From: Microdochium bolleyi | Taxonomy: Eukaryota > Ascomycota > Sordariomycetes > Xylariales > Microdochiaceae | Direction: 5' to 3' | NCBI GenBank assembly: GCA_001566295.1 | Contig: KQ964249.1 | Span: forward strand, 1,612,001-1,676,000 | Length of the DNA stretch: 64,000 nt | Shown: piece by piece, positions 11,332 through 23,800 of the stretch | Layout of the letters: each line of letters opens with the position of its first letter | Numbering within the stretch: the first letter of the stretch is position 1 | Notes under the pieces: model-generated | Told to the model about the DNA's origin: nothing | The model's input: only the letters and a program-made list of their open reading frames with translations | Database searches by the model: none | Translations under genes and position numbers: made by a program

Positions 11332-12968
11332 GGTTGGGACGACTGGCGATGTGCTGAGCTCGGCTTGAGCAGAATGGCAAAAGGCGCCTGTCTAAAGAGC
11401 TATTGGTGGCACGCGCTTAATCTTGTCACTGTTGCAGGCAGGAAAGCCGAGCTGGATGGCGGAAGCGCCGGAGTCGACTTTGCGCACAGGAGCCGGCCCG
11501 TCGTCACTGGGCCGAGTGTTGTTGACTTTCGGGCGGGGTCGTTGTCGATAAGGCGATCGCTCTGGTGCATCCGGTGCAGTCGAGACGGCGCAGGTAGTGT
11601 AGTGGCGGGGTAGGCGTGGTTGACGTGTGTCGCGACAATAAGTGCGGATCGGGCGCAGTGGTCGTGAAGTCGTCGTGTGCGCGGGTGGGGAGACGTGGAG
11701 GCAGGGAGAGGAAAGGATGCAGAGAGGATGCGAGGAGAGCTCGGAAGCGGGATGGGATGGACGGAGGTGGGATTAGAGTGGGCGCCAGGATGCGTTTGAG
11801 AGGGAAGGGGATGCATCAGCAGGGTTCTCTAGCCAGGCAGGAGCGAGTAGCCTAGCTGCCCTGGTCGCACCTACTGGTCTAGGGGTGTGATCTGTGGGAT
11901 GATGGAGGTACGGTATCCGTACCCCATGCAGCACGCCTGCGACTCTAATTCAGTCACACAGGATGATTACGCAGCAGAATCGGGTACTGGCGCCGAGGGC
12001 ATCGTCGCGGCGAAGCTGCCGACGCCTGCTATCCCGGCACTACGTGGGACGCCACCAGGGGCGTGCTGGCTGAGGCGGGGGAAGGCAGCCAGAACCAGAG
12101 CACCAGGTGTCGCGAGCCGGGGGCGATGACGATGCTGCTGCTGCTGCTGCTGCTGCGGCTGATGATGATGATGATGGTGCTGAAGGCGATGGTGGCTTGC
12201 TCCCAGGTGCGTAACTGGTGGGGGTGTGCGTGTGGAGAGGGGCTACACAGGCCCAGGCGAGACAGCGGGCTTCCATCGTTGCCAAGTGGACGATCGAGCA
12301 ACAGTCGAGGAAAAGCCTCCATGAGAGCGAATCAGGAGATGTAGTCTATTTACGTGGCCACGACACTGGAAACCAGCCTGGAAAGCATCTGACCGTCCAT
12401 GGATGCAACACTCGTCTGCGGCACTGAATGTGGACCGAGCATTTAAGGTATCCCCAAGCGGCAGAACAAGCTCCCATGCTAGCGCTTCTCAAGACATGAC
12501 CCGTGACCACAGCCGAGTTTGCTCTGCACATTCCTCCTTGTCCTCCCCGGAAGATCGACCCGACGACAGCCCCGTACCCAGCCCCGGGCAACCTTCAGGC
12601 GCGGAAAGCTACTGCTCCTGAACGCAATCCAAAGCGCCTGCCTCGAGCATCTGACGTCGGCTCTTTATAACGTCTGGCCCACACCTGTACAACTTCAAGA
12701 TCATCGCTGGCACGTTTCTGGGAGCTTCCGGGATTGCAAGGAGAGCTCGACCGGGCGCTGGGTCCTCTAGAGGCACGGTGACGTCGTGCCTTCCAGCCAC
12801 ACAGATGACTAACAGACAAATGAGCGCTCAACAATCTGATGCACGTTAGTGCTATATGCAAACTACCAATAGCAGCGGCGGTACCTCTGGAGGGAATCAA
12901 TTCAACAATAAACGACGCAAAACGACCAGAATCATGTTGTACACTCCGTCAACCAATAGCAACCCAGT
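11332..12968. other. Intergenic region upstream of NCS1 and downstream of the acyl-CoA synthetase gene
   Basis: About 1.64 kb. The left part should carry the NCS1 promoter and leader; the right part the 3' UTR of the acyl-CoA synthetase gene. Several frames of 60-140 codons (for example minus 11400-11816) have low-complexity composition and no domain. A compound trinucleotide repeat lies at 12134-12176. Confidence 0.5.
12134..12176. repeat. Compound microsatellite (GCT)n-(GAT)n
   Basis: Nearly eight GCT units at 12134-12156 are followed by five GAT units from 12161. It lies outside any gene I support. Confidence 0.9.
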
Positions 12969-15215
12969 CTAGCTCTCCGTGCCGTAAGCCTCCTTGACCT
13001 CCTTGTCAAACTTGGCCAGCAGACCCTTGCGGTTCAGCTTCTGAGCGGCAGTAACGAGACCCTGTGAACAAGACGCACCCAGTTAGCACTTGTCCCGAGT
13101 GAGACGGGAAAGATCGGCAACTTACATTCTCAGGCGTCCACTCCTCATCCGAGAGCACGACGCCCTCAATCACCTCGATCCCGGACAGGCCACCAGCACG
13201 GCCGACATTCTGTAGCTCCTTGAGTACAACGCTCTTCATCTTCTTGTCGTGGACGAGGTCGTCAATGCCGCTGCCGCTGATGCCATTCTCCTCGGCAAGC
13301 TTCTTCAGCGCGGGCTCGAGAGGGACAATGATGGCGATTGGCTTCGCCTTACTCTGGTCCGCATATACGCAGATGTTTCCGACTACGGGCGTAGACCGGT
13401 AAATGGACTCGAGCTTCTCCAGGGCAATGTACTCGCCGTTCGCCGTCTTGACCAGGTTCTTCTTGCGGTCAATGATCTTAATGTGTCCATGCTTGTCGAT
13501 CTCACCAACATCACCAGTCTTGAACCAGCCGCCAGGGGCAATTGCAGCCTGGGTTTCCTCCTCATTCTCGTAGTACGCTTCCATGACGGAGTCGCCACGG
13601 ATCCAGATCTCACCCTGGGGGTTCGGCTTGTTGGTCGCAAAGTAGCCCGCATCGGCAAAGTCGACGAGTTTGACTTCAATCGAGGCAGGCATGGCACCGA
13701 TCGACTCGGTTGTCCACTCGGAAGGGTTCATCAAAGCGCCCATTGCACTGGTCTCGGTAAGTCCGTAGCCGATGATCATGGGAGCGATAGCGAGCGAGAT
13801 GAAGCGCTGGGTCTCCTTGGCAACAGGGCCGCCACCGTTCATGCAGAGCTTCAGTCTTCCACCAGTTGCTTCCTTGATCTTCTTAAACACGACCGAGTCG
13901 AGGACGCCAGTGCCAGGGAGGCCAGAAGCCAGGAGGCTGCCCTTGAGACTGAGACCGCTCCAGAACATCTTCTGCACCAAGGGGCTGCCAGCGGCGACCT
14001 TGGCCAGGATGCCCTTTTTGACTGACTCGAACACGGCCGGAACACCAACAAGCACGGACGGCTTGAACTCGCGAATGTCACCGGCGCAGTTCCTGACGGA
14101 GCTGTCCGAAAGAGTCTTTGGATTACCGTAGCCGAGCGTCGCTCCCCAGTACAAGGCGGAGTTCTCAAAGACAAGCTCTAGGATATGGGCGAGCGGCAGG
14201 TATGTCAGAAGACCGTCACCAGGGCCGATGTATGGCTGGACGACAACACTGACGCCGGCAACTACACGACGGGACATATTAGTAGACTTTCACGGCTTTT
14301 TCCGAGCACGCATTTGCACCTACCAGCGGCGATCAGAGCCTTGTGCTTCAGAGGCACGCCCTTTGGAGTGCCTGTGGATCCAGAGGTGTACATGATGCAG
14401 CACAGGTCCTCAGGAACAGGAGGGACGGGTTCGGTGGGGTTCTCAGCACCGAGCTGCTCCAGCTCCTTGAAGCTCAAGATAGAGAGGTGCGGGTAGGAGC
14501 TCTTGAGGCTTTCAATGTGCTTCTGATTGACCTGGTTATGGCTGTTCCAGATGACGTGGCGCACCTCCTTGGCGTCCGTGAGCACGTTGCCGAGCGTAGG
14601 CAGGAGATGAGGATCGAGGAAGATGGCCTTTGCGCCTGTGGCGACCATGGAGTGTCGCAAGCCCTCCTGGCCTAGGGTGTCGTACGCAGTGACGACGGGG
14701 ATGCTCTGCGAAGCTGCGCTATGAAACATGGCAAGCCAGTTTGAGCTGGTGGCGGCAAAGATGTGAAGGCGATCATTCTTGTTCATGCCAAGCTTGCGCA
14801 GACCCGCGCCTAGGTTGAGAGCCTGCTTCTCGAACTCATTATAGGTGAGGTACTCGTACGGGCTAAGCTCAAAGAACGTCCAGTTCTTGTCAACCTCCTG
14901 CTCCTGGCCCTCGACCATCTTCTTGACCTTCTTGGTCTCCTGGTGCGTGCGTACCAGACGACGCGAACCGATTGCCTTGGCATTGCCGTACTTGGCAACT
15001 GTGGTACGCAGGAGCTCGTAGGCAGTCGTCATGTTGTCGGCGGGCTTCGTGATGAGACCGTCGGCAGTGAGCGGGTGACGGCGGGGCTTGGTCTCGCCCT
15101 CGACGGCTTCAGCACCGGGACTTTCGATCGAGAAAGGGCCCTTGGCACTCATCTTGGCCTGGAGGATCTGACTCCGGTGCTTCGACTCGCGCCACTCGGT
15201 ATTCTGCTTCGCCAT
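12969..15215 (-). CDS. Long-chain fatty acid acyl-CoA synthetase (Faa1/Faa4-like)
   Basis: Three exons on the minus strand: 14324-15215, 13126-14261 and 12969-13061, with introns of 62 and 64 nt. The product is 706 aa, typical for fungal long-chain acyl-CoA synthetases. Motifs in order: the AMP-binding P-loop MYTSGSTGTPKG (about 275-286), LTYLPLAHILE, GYGLTETSAMG (adenylate motif), and the fatty-acyl-CoA synthetase signature running from GWFKTGDVG through IIDRKKNLVKTANGEYIALE. The last exon encodes the C-terminal 30 residues, including KLNRKGLLAKFDKEV. The enzyme activates C12-C20 fatty acids with ATP and CoA for lipid synthesis, storage or beta-oxidation. I see no peroxisomal PTS1 (it ends GTES) and no signal peptide; membrane or lipid-droplet association is likely by homology. 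Confidence 0.94.
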
Positions 15216-17286
15216 GGTTGCTCAGATGTTTCAAGTATCGGTGGGATCGGTGGTGGTTCTGGGCCCGTGAATGGGGCTTGTTACTCCTACAAGCGATGGC
15301 TGTTAGCTCGAGTGCCGCCGAGACATAGGGAGCAGATGCCTGGTGACGCGCATCGCGTGGCCATCTACTTAGGTACCTAGGTAGCCAGCTGGGAGGAATG
15401 GAGCGCTTACCTTCGGGGCAGCCCGTCTTGATGTTGCCACGTAAAGAAGCTGGAGATAGCTTTGGTCTCGGGCTGCTGATCACTGGGAAGAAGAGTGTGT
15501 GGTCTGGAGAGGAGGGGAAGGGAAGCAAGGAAGAAAGCTCGAGCGCAGATCGAGGTTGACGGGCGAGTAAATATGGGGACTGGGGAGGATAGAGCTCCGA
15601 GACAGCTGGGGTGCTCCTGCAGCGTTGGGGAGAGCGGGTTTGGTCAAAGGTTACGAAGCTAGCAGCTCTTGGCGATTGGGACCACACAAGATGCCTGGGC
15701 TGGGGCTCCGCAGGCGCAGGCTCGGAAAGTGTATCAGCTGAGGGCCGTGGATTGCGCCTCGGCCGGCACGGGTTGTCTTGGTGTTTCTTGGAGTCTTGGA
15801 GAATCGCAGGCGGCGAGCCTGAGGGGTCCGCCGCGGCAAAACCATTGGCACGACCAGGGTGGCATCCTCCTTCAACCCTGCAGTGAAGCCAACCTTGACG
15901 CGTCCTGTCGGCGCAATCATTCTGATTGACCAAGCGGTAATTAGGAAACGCTTTCAGGAGTCTGCTCAAGCGCGTCCCATCGCACATAATGGCGGCCATC
16001 ACCATCCCATGGAGCAAGCGACGTCGCATTTGCGAAAAGCCAGCCCCATGTCGCCATGCCGCCGTGGCCACAGGTCGGTCAACCACGTACGTCTGCTCGC
16101 CATACGGATACAGTCCTCTGAAATGAGGGACCGCGACATGTCTTGGCAGCAATCAAGATGCCCAGGCAGCTCGCACGCACCTTGGATAGCGGCACACGGA
16201 TTCAGTTCAGCCAACACTGCCAAGAACAAGTCATGGGACTGCCTGCGCAGCCAGCACTAACTAGCGCCTGTCTCCCAGCCACCACCAAGACCTGCTGTGG
16301 CGATGAGCGTCGCACTGCTGGCACAATGACTTCAGGACTGAAGCCGGGGGGGGGGCCCTTCGCCGTCGTCCTTGGCGATGCGCCTCTCTCGCCCGCCAAG
16401 ACCTGCCCCAGGCTGACATGGTCTCCAGTGCTCGTCGTCCGTGCATGTGCCCTGGTGGTCATTTTGTTTCCCCGACATCTTGCGTTGAGCTTTTGCCGCC
16501 GCTCGTGGCCGGGCAGGCAGCAGTGCCCTCGGCCGAGTCTTTAATTCGTGACCCAACAAGCAATCCGGATGCACCAGGTGGGCCACCAAGCCAGGTGCTC
16601 GTTAATGCTGCCTGGTCAAGGCAAGGTGTTGTGTTCTGCAGCCGTAGCCAAGGCGTGTTGTGTCCCTGTGGTGTTTCGCACCCGTCTCAGCCCTATCGTA
16701 GCGGTCACGCCAAAGCTTCTTGGCCCAGATTGTCCACGAGTCTACCATGGCCATGTTGAGCACTCTTTTAGAACCTCTCCAACTGGCTGCGGCTCCAGCA
16801 AAGGTAGGCTCGATTTGCTCTTGGTTGTTGAGCATCAAGGTCACATTGGTGGAGTTTTCGCTCCAAGCAAGCCCGGGTGCTGCTGCAAGTCTCAAGAACA
16901 GTCACTAGCACATCGGACTCTCATAGCTAGGGCCTGTTTGTAATCACCGAGCGCAGAAATCTCAAGATGGCCCCGGTCTCCTGTCATGATCAAGTACTCA
17001 CCTGTTGTGGCGTTTTCATGTCTTTTTGTTGCCCATTGTCTTGGAGCTTCGTCCAATGTTGAGCTCGGCCGGCAGAAGCCGGCCCCACCCCGAGCTGCTG
17101 GCCCGCGGGTAGGTCAGTCGCACACCAGCATTTCATCATTCCTGCACTTCGCAGCTCCGTTGCCGCTCCGCCCTCCATCCCAAGCGTCCCGAGCCGGCAC
17201 AGCACACACACCGCGGGACACAGCAGACAGCTGACGAGCCACGAGGTGTCGCTTCGTCGCCCTCCTGGCCGCACGCAGCCCCTCCA
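15216..17286. other. Long divergent intergenic region, acyl-CoA synthetase / SHE9
   Basis: About 2.07 kb between two start codons. A 348-codon minus frame (15109-16152) overlaps the real gene start and is rich in Pro, Ser and Arg with no domain, so I treat it as chance. A TAGGTACCTA palindrome lies at 15370-15379, a type of motif common in Sordariomycete intergenic DNA, and a G10 run lies at 16346-16355. A long regulated promoter or an unannotated non-coding transcript is possible. Confidence 0.5.
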
Positions 17287-18843
17287 ATGGCAGCTTCGCA
17301 TGTCGTCAGGCCTCTCCGCGGCCTCGGCCGCTGGTCACTGTCGCCCATACCAGCGCTCGAACGGACAATGTCGGGCACAATGCCGAGGCAGACATCGAGG
17401 CCTTTGACAACCTTCTGCAGCCAAAGAGTGAATGGTTCGCCAGCTGTATTGCGACCCCTCAGTCGACCCAAAGCGTCACACATTTGCTTGCTGCGCTGTG
17501 CATTCTCGTCAGATCGACTGCCAAAAACACCACCGCCACCACCCCGCAGTCATGAAGAAAGTCGCAAGACAGAACCAGAAGCTCCCACGACCTCGCGCTC
17601 GTCTCCGCCACCGGATTTCGACTTTGAGCACCTCAAACCCCAGTCTCCAGAGGCACGGCTGGCCCAAGAGACTAGGCCCCCGCAGATGAGAAGCCAGGCG
17701 GAACCAGAAGCTCGACCAAGTAGCACAAAAAATCAGACAACAACAACAACAACAACAACAACGTCACAATCAGCCACCAAAACAAGGCCCTCTCCCTCTG
17801 CGCATGAGGAGGATCCAAGCCTGCCGTCCTCAATAAGATCAAAGACATCCCCGGTCGCAGTGTCGCTCTCGAACTTCATCGACCGCGCCCAGACAACACT
17901 CTTCACCGCGTCCCAGCGCATCAACGACCTCACGGGCTACACGGGCATCGAGACGCTCAAGGAACGCGTGACCACGCTGGAGCAGTCCCTCGAGCAGGCG
18001 CAGACGCACCTCCTCAACACGCGGCTGCGCTACAAAGCCGCCGTGGCCGAGCGCGCGTCCACGCAGCGCGAGGTGACCACCCTACTGGCGCGGCAGAAGA
18101 CCTGGACGCCCAACGACTTTGAGCGCTTCACATCCCTGTACCGGCAGGACTACGAGCTCGAGGCGAGCGTCGCCGAGAACGCCGCGCAGCTCGAGGACGC
18201 CGAGCGCGAGACTGAGCGGCTCAACCGCGAGCTCAGCTCGGGCATCCTCGCGCGGTACCACGAGGAGCAGATCTGGAGCGACAAGATCCGCCGCATGAGC
18301 ACTTGGGGCACTTGGGGGCTCATGGCCGTGAACATCTTCTTGTTCCTGGTCCTGCAATTCGGCGCGGAGCCGTGGCGGCGCAGGAGGCTTGTCAAGGGTT
18401 TCGAGGAGAAGGTCCGCGAGGCCCTCGCTCACGAGCGCGAGATGTCGCGGGCTGCCATGCTGGCTGGTGCGACTGCAGTCGCCCCGGTCTCGGCCCCGAC
18501 GGAGCAGGAACCCGCGGCCGAGCTGCCACAGCAAGAAGAGCCCGCCGCCATGGGCGACAGTCGGACGGATACCGCTCTAGTATCCTCTGCTGAGCCGCCG
18601 ACGCCACCATTATCAGCGCCATTGCCATCACCACTCAGCCTGTCGCACCTGATCCCCGCGTCATGGGAGGAGCTGATCGACCCGGAGCACTGGCGGGCCG
18701 TCTATGCCGAGCTCACGAGCAAGCGGGCCGTGGCGATGCAGATGCGCGACGTTTCCCTGATTGCGCTGGAGGGCGTCGCCACCGGTGCCGCAGCCGTCGC
18801 GCTTTCGACGGTGTTGTTCAACTTGATCTTCAGGGGTGCCTGA
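17287..18843 (+). CDS. SHE9: Mitochondrial inner-membrane protein She9/Mdm33
   Basis: Single exon, 518 aa. The first 80 residues are Arg/Ser/Pro-rich and almost free of acidic residues, as in a mitochondrial presequence. A low-complexity linker (about 85-190) contains a Thr run encoded by an (ACA)n microsatellite. A long coiled coil (about 200-335, starting LSNFIDRAQTTLF) precedes a membrane segment around 341-360 (WGLMAVNIFLFLVLQFG). A second hydrophobic segment lies at the extreme C-terminus (about 492-516). This order matches She9/Mdm33, which is known to control inner-membrane fission and mitochondrial shape through its coiled coils. It converges with DIM1. Confidence 0.88.
   Translation: MAASHVVRPLRGLGRWSLSPIPALERTMSGTMPRQTSRPLTTFCSQRVNGSPAVLRPLSRPKASHICLLRCAFSSDRLPKTPPPPPRSHEESRKTEPEAPTTSRSSPPPDFDFEHLKPQSPEARLAQETRPPQMRSQAEPEARPSSTKNQTTTTTTTTTSQSATKTRPSPSAHEEDPSLPSSIRSKTSPVAVSLSNFIDRAQTTLFTASQRINDLTGYTGIETLKERVTTLEQSLEQAQTHLLNTRLRYKAAVAERASTQREVTTLLARQKTWTPNDFERFTSLYRQDYELEASVAENAAQLEDAERETERLNRELSSGILARYHEEQIWSDKIRRMSTWGTWGLMAVNIFLFLVLQFGAEPWRRRRLVKGFEEKVREALAHEREMSRAAMLAGATAVAPVSAPTEQEPAAELPQQEEPAAMGDSRTDTALVSSAEPPTPPLSAPLPSPLSLSHLIPASWEELIDPEHWRAVYAELTSKRAVAMQMRDVSLIALEGVATGAAAVALSTVLFNLIFRGA
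17737..17760 (+). repeat. (ACA)8 microsatellite inside SHE9
   Basis: Eight ACA units in frame encode part of a run of about nine threonines (an ACG codon follows) in the predicted disordered linker of She9. Length change in steps of three would be tolerated by the frame. Confidence 0.9.
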
Positions 18844-19808
18844 GCCCTACCACAACACGGGCATTATGAGATACGTTTGACACAAAAAGCATAAGCGAAG
18901 TATTCAGATCGTGTTGTTGAGGGAGTGGGGCCGGATGGGAGACCGGGAGTGCATTGCATAGCGTCGGCTGGCAGGAAAGATCGCACGCGATAAAAGTTAC
19001 TGATGGGCGAGGCTCTATAACATGACAGAACTCCGTGCTGTACAAGTATATATTGTAACATTTACAGATGTAATCGAGAAGGGGATAGAACATTGACTGC
19101 GTCAAGCAAGGGCTGAAAAGGAACGCCTCGTGAAGACATCCTCCTGATCTCTGCTTGTGCTTTATCTACCGCGACCCATCTCAAAGCCTCCCGGTCCACG
19201 ACCAATCAGGATTGAAAGATCAAGCACAGTTCGCAACTTTATACAAATGAAGGCATTCTTTCAGGGGGGAAGCAGTGCATGCATAGATCACGGAAAGGCA
19301 CAAATGCACAGCTATCACAATGCTCAGTGTGTATACGGACAGAGCACACTTCGAAGACAATGGCGATCACGCACACGCTGTGTGCTTGAAGAGGAAACAG
19401 CACATCTGCACCCGCTGCATATGATGTTGTTGTTGCTGGTTCTAGGGGAGGTAGACGTTCATTCATTAACTTTGATAATAAGATGGTGTGTGTGAGATGT
19501 ATGAGTGAGACCAACCCTGGACAACGTGGCCGTGTCGTCGATCGGCCGGGGGCAAAGTGCCCGCAGAAGACCGCTCGATATTTGTCGCGTCTCACATGGC
19601 TCCAAGGTTTCACTTGGAGGATGTGGTAGACCGTATTCCGTTGTACGAACTGGCGCAGTAGGACGGCCCGCCGACTCGGCTCGGTAGGGTATTGTGTTGA
19701 GGCGCCTCGGCCTGGCTAGCAGAACCATTGCTGCGCAGTGAGGAGACCGTGGTATAAAATGCTAGCGGGTACATGGTGACAAGCAGAAGCAGGACTCTGC
19801 CACTTCCC
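18844..19808. other. Convergent intergenic region SHE9 / DIM1
   Basis: About 0.97 kb between two stop codons. Frames of up to 124 codons on both strands show no domain. A short TTG/ACA-type repeat lies near 19425-19435. Probably two 3' UTRs. Confidence 0.5.
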
Positions 19809-20240
19809 TCAGTATCTGTATCTCGTCGAGTAATCCTTGGGACTGACGACCAGACCGCGGCCCTTCTTTGCGCCTCGGTACACGGTCTCGAGGATGTCGA
19901 TGAGCTCCTGCTTGTCTTCGAGGACCCAGTTGATCTTGTTGTTGTTTCCCGTGCCGAGATCGATCATCATGTGCTTGTTGCGGAAGAAGAACATGATGGT
20001 GCAGCGGTCGTAGAGCTCGTACATCTGGTTGAAGTCCGGGACCTGGTCCAGGTCGCAGACGTAGATGGCGGCGAAGTTCTTGACGCGGTCGGCAATCTTG
20101 TAGAGGACCTCGTCCTGGCGCATGCAATCCGGGTCATGGTCGCGGCCGAAGCGGATCACGACAAGGCGCTCCTCCTCGGACAGGATTGCCTGGTCGACGT
20201 GCCAGCCGGTGCTGAGATGGGGGATGACGACGGAGCCCAT
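19809..20240 (-). CDS. DIM1: U5 snRNP thioredoxin-like protein Dim1 (Dib1/TXNL4A)
   Basis: Single exon, 143 aa, the usual length for this extremely conserved family. It begins MGSVVIPHLSTGWHVDQAI and keeps the thioredoxin-fold hallmarks LVVIRFGRDHDPDCM, YVCDLDQVPDFNQMYELYD and FFFRNKHMMIDLGTGNNNK, ending in the conserved SPKDYSTRYRY. The protein is a component of the U4/U6.U5 tri-snRNP and is needed for pre-catalytic spliceosome formation; it has no redox activity. It is divergent from URB1, with 610 bp between the starts, so the two share an upstream region. Confidence 0.97.
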   Translation of the reverse strand: MGSVVIPHLSTGWHVDQAILSEEERLVVIRFGRDHDPDCMRQDEVLYKIADRVKNFAAIYVCDLDQVPDFNQMYELYDRCTIMFFFRNKHMMIDLGTGNNNKINWVLEDKQELIDILETVYRGAKKGRGLVVSPKDYSTRYRY

Positions 20241-20850
20241 TGTGAAGGTGTTTGAGCTGGGGAATTATCCGTGGGCTGATACCTCTATCGCCGGGCGCAG
20301 GCGAGTTGACACAAGGCAGTGCTGAGGATGAAGGTGGTCGCGATCACAAGCCTGACGCCTGGGCAGGGGTCAGCGACGAGCTTTAAAGCTGGCGCAGTGG
20401 AGACACTGGAGAGCGGGGCGGCGCGGCGCGGCCAGATGTATATGGAAGCATCCCGTCCGCTGGGCGAGACCTTGGGGGCGTCTGCTGCAGGGCGTCATCG
20501 GTGGGGAGGGTGGTCTGCACCGGCACTACCCTACCTAATGTTTTTTTTCTGGACGCTGGGCCCGTCGGCGCCGGGGAGACCCTTTGCTGAACCCGGTATG
20601 CGGCGGGCTAGCTATCCTTCCACCTGGAGATGCTAGATTTTTGCGACCCATTGCAGAACAACGAAAAACTCACAACCCTCCGAAGCACGCACAACCATCA
20701 CGTCGCTACCGATACCTCCTGCAGCTGCTCGAAAGGTCTTTGCAAGTGCTGGCTCGCCCGCAACCTCGCCTCGGCGTCTCGTCGCCTCTCCGGCGCATCT
20801 AGCATGCGACTGTCTGTATCTTCTGGCTGATCGACGCCCACTTCTGCAAA
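20241..20850. promoter_or_regulatory. Divergent promoter region DIM1 / URB1
   Basis: 610 bp between start codons of a splicing gene and a ribosome-biogenesis gene. It contains a T8 run near 20540 and no gene. I do not claim a specific factor site. Confidence 0.5.
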
Positions 20851-23800
20851 ATGGCCAAACGCAAGACACATGTTGGCGAGGGGCCTCACGCAGGCAAGAG
20901 GCAGAAGACAAACCATGTCCATGAAGCGCCGACGTCGGAAGAGGTCTACAATTCGCGGCAGCTCCGCCAGCTGCTCGCCTTTGAGCAGGACATGCAGGTG
21001 GCACGTCACGGTACGCCCACTCCCCGTCTCGGACCCTGGGCTGGATGTCCCGCTCACTGACCATCCCCAATTTGTCAATCACAGGCCTGCAGTCCTTCAA
21101 GAACATCCTCGATCGGATAATAGCTGGTGGCGACGCTGTGCGGCCCGATGACTTGCAGATCGTAAGCGAGTACCTCGTGTCGACAAGACCCCGAGAGATC
21201 GAAGATGAGGTCCCTATATATCTGCCCGACATCATGGAGGCATGGAGCATGGCCGCGCAATTCAACAACGAGGGGGTCATGTCCGCCGTGCCGGCTATTC
21301 TGGCACTCCTTTTCAAGGTCATCTCGGACCATAGTGATCTGGTCGTTCACGGGCTCGGCATAGGGCGCACCCTGTTGCAGAAACGTCAGCAGGAGCTCAT
21401 CGCCAAGAACCTCACAGCAGACAAGGGCAAAGACTTCATCTTGTCACCGACACTGCGATTGCTGCGAGAGGTCGTGTGTGTCGACAGCGGAACCCTGGCG
21501 GCTCCCATCTTCAGAGCCAGAAACAACACGTTCAAAGCACTTGCGCGCAACATCGGCCTGCGGTACATCGGCGAAGGTGTCGAGACAACAAAGCGGCCTT
21601 CTGTACGGACAAACGCGATACGATTTCTGCTGAGCTCGATCAAGTACATTCACGTCGAAGCGAAGAGGGACTTGCTCTCGCAGAAGGACGTCGTGGCTGC
21701 ACTCATGCGACACCTAAGGGAAGACCCTCCTGCGCTAATTTACGAAATTCTGGACACTCTCCGCGCCTCTGTAATTCTTGACAAAAAGCTGCCCAAGGAC
21801 ACGAAAGTACGACTACTGAACGCCCAGTCGCTTATACGGATCGCGTCACTTTACGGATATAGCCAGAAAGCTTCACAGGATGATCCAGAACGGCCAACCG
21901 TCGAGGAGACTGCCCACAGATTCTTGCTCGCAGCGTGCACCGACTCTTCGGGAGGCGTTGTTCGGTCGCAGCACGGCTACTACCCCGAAGGCGTCGATCC
22001 AGATGCCCTACCACCACCAGCGGAGTTCGACGAGTCCGTTGAACAGGGATTGGACACCATCTCGTGGATGTCAAGCTTCGAGAATGATGTGCCTGTACGA
22101 AACTCACTTCTCGCCGAGTTCATACAGACTCTGAGGCCATGGTCTAGCACCAAGCAGAGCGAACTACTCGTTGCGATACTGAAAAACGTTCCCGAGCTCA
22201 TCGCGCATTACTTCCTCCACAAAAAGGCATTCTCGTTTGAGCCGAAGCTCTCCGCAACCTGGATCGGCTATGCTGCGCTACTCTACAATGTAATGGAGCT
22301 GCCTGTTCCCAACTTCTTCGGGCGACAAAAGGGCTACGCGAGAGCGCCACCGCCTGTCTACATCTTACTCGGCAACGTACTACCTGCCCCGCTCACGCTT
22401 AAGGCTATCACCCGGTGCCTGTCGAACAAGTCGAACCTGATATCATTCTACGCTGTCCGCATACTCGTGTTGGTTCTACAACGACTGTCCAACATTCTCG
22501 ACCTCTTCGCCGAGGCGAGTGCGACGGCTGGGCCACTGTGGAAACAAGCATCAAGACGCCTTATCGATGACGTGCAGCAGCGGATCCCTGACGTCAAGGA
22601 TATCATAGCCCTGTACCGTGGACTTGGCGAGAATGATTTGCTACAGAAAGAGGCTGCGAGCCGACTGATCTTGCTGTACTACGAGACGATTCCCCAGCTA
22701 GCCCTCAAGGCGAAGTTCGATGTCTCGCCGATATTATCAGTTGCCATTGATCGGGTCGAAAGCAAGGTGGATGAGGGTGGCGATGCTGCACTAGCATTGA
22801 TGGAGCTCGAACACTTGTGTACCATTGCGAAGTACTCTCCGGGCATGAGGTGGTTTGGCAAAGCGGCTGGGAAGGCACTGTCGCCCTTCGCGACTCTGCT
22901 CAAGCTATACGTCGAGAGCACCACGGAGCTGGCGGATGCGCGACTCAAGGATGTGCTTGACTTCGTTGCGAACGAGAACCAGCTGGTTGAGAGCACGTCA
23001 CGATCACCTGGCCTGGAAGCTCTGGTGCTGGCCCTCAAAGAAATCAAAAGCGTGGACGCTGCCATCTGGAGCTATCTTGACAACTGCTTCGAGCGCTGTG
23101 CGCGCTCTCCCATCAAATACCTTGAGAAGGTCGAGGAACAGCTGGAGATGGCGGGAATTGCATCGGAAGAGACAGCTGCAAGCCCAATCATGGTGACAAT
23201 AGGGGAGCAGCTGCCTTTCCTAATCGCCTCGTCACCGGACAAGGATATTGCGAAGATGCTTGTCAAGCTGCTATCCGCATATCTGGGCCACTCTGCTTCC
23301 CTAGGAGTGTCCGGTTCTTTCCTTGAGGCAACAAAGGAGAGCTGGGCTACAGCACTGGGCGATGCGAAAATGTCCAAGAAACTCACAATTCCTGCGAAAC
23401 AAACTCCTGCTGCTGTTTCTGAGCCCACGTCAACAGATGCCCGGTCATCGTCAACGAATGGGCTGATTCGCAGCAGCACCACACCGAAACTCAGCCTCAC
23501 CTCGGATGACCTCGTTGAGATTCTGACCGTGCCGATCCCCACGATCAAAGACAATGCGCTGCTCAAGTGGTCCACAAAGGCGCCCGAGGAGCTCGTCGAG
23601 GAAGGACACGCAGTGTCCGTCATCTGGCTGCTGGCCTCGGAGCACATCAGCATCCGCAAGGAGGCTCTCGTGACGCTAGCTAAGATGGCCGCCAAAATCA
23701 GAGACTCCGCCTATGAGGAGAATGAGCAAATGTGGCTTCTGCTCATGGAGCTCATCGAGTCGTCGCGCGAAGCCGTCAACAACACCGACCCCGACACCCC

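Noticed and set aside
11400..11816. 138-codon minus frame upstream of NCS1
   Set aside because: Pro/Ser/His-rich low complexity, no splice or family support.
15109..16152. 347-codon minus-strand frame upstream of and overlapping the acyl-CoA synthetase start
   Set aside because: Low-complexity Pro/Ser/Arg content, no domain, and it overlaps the real first exon in another frame.
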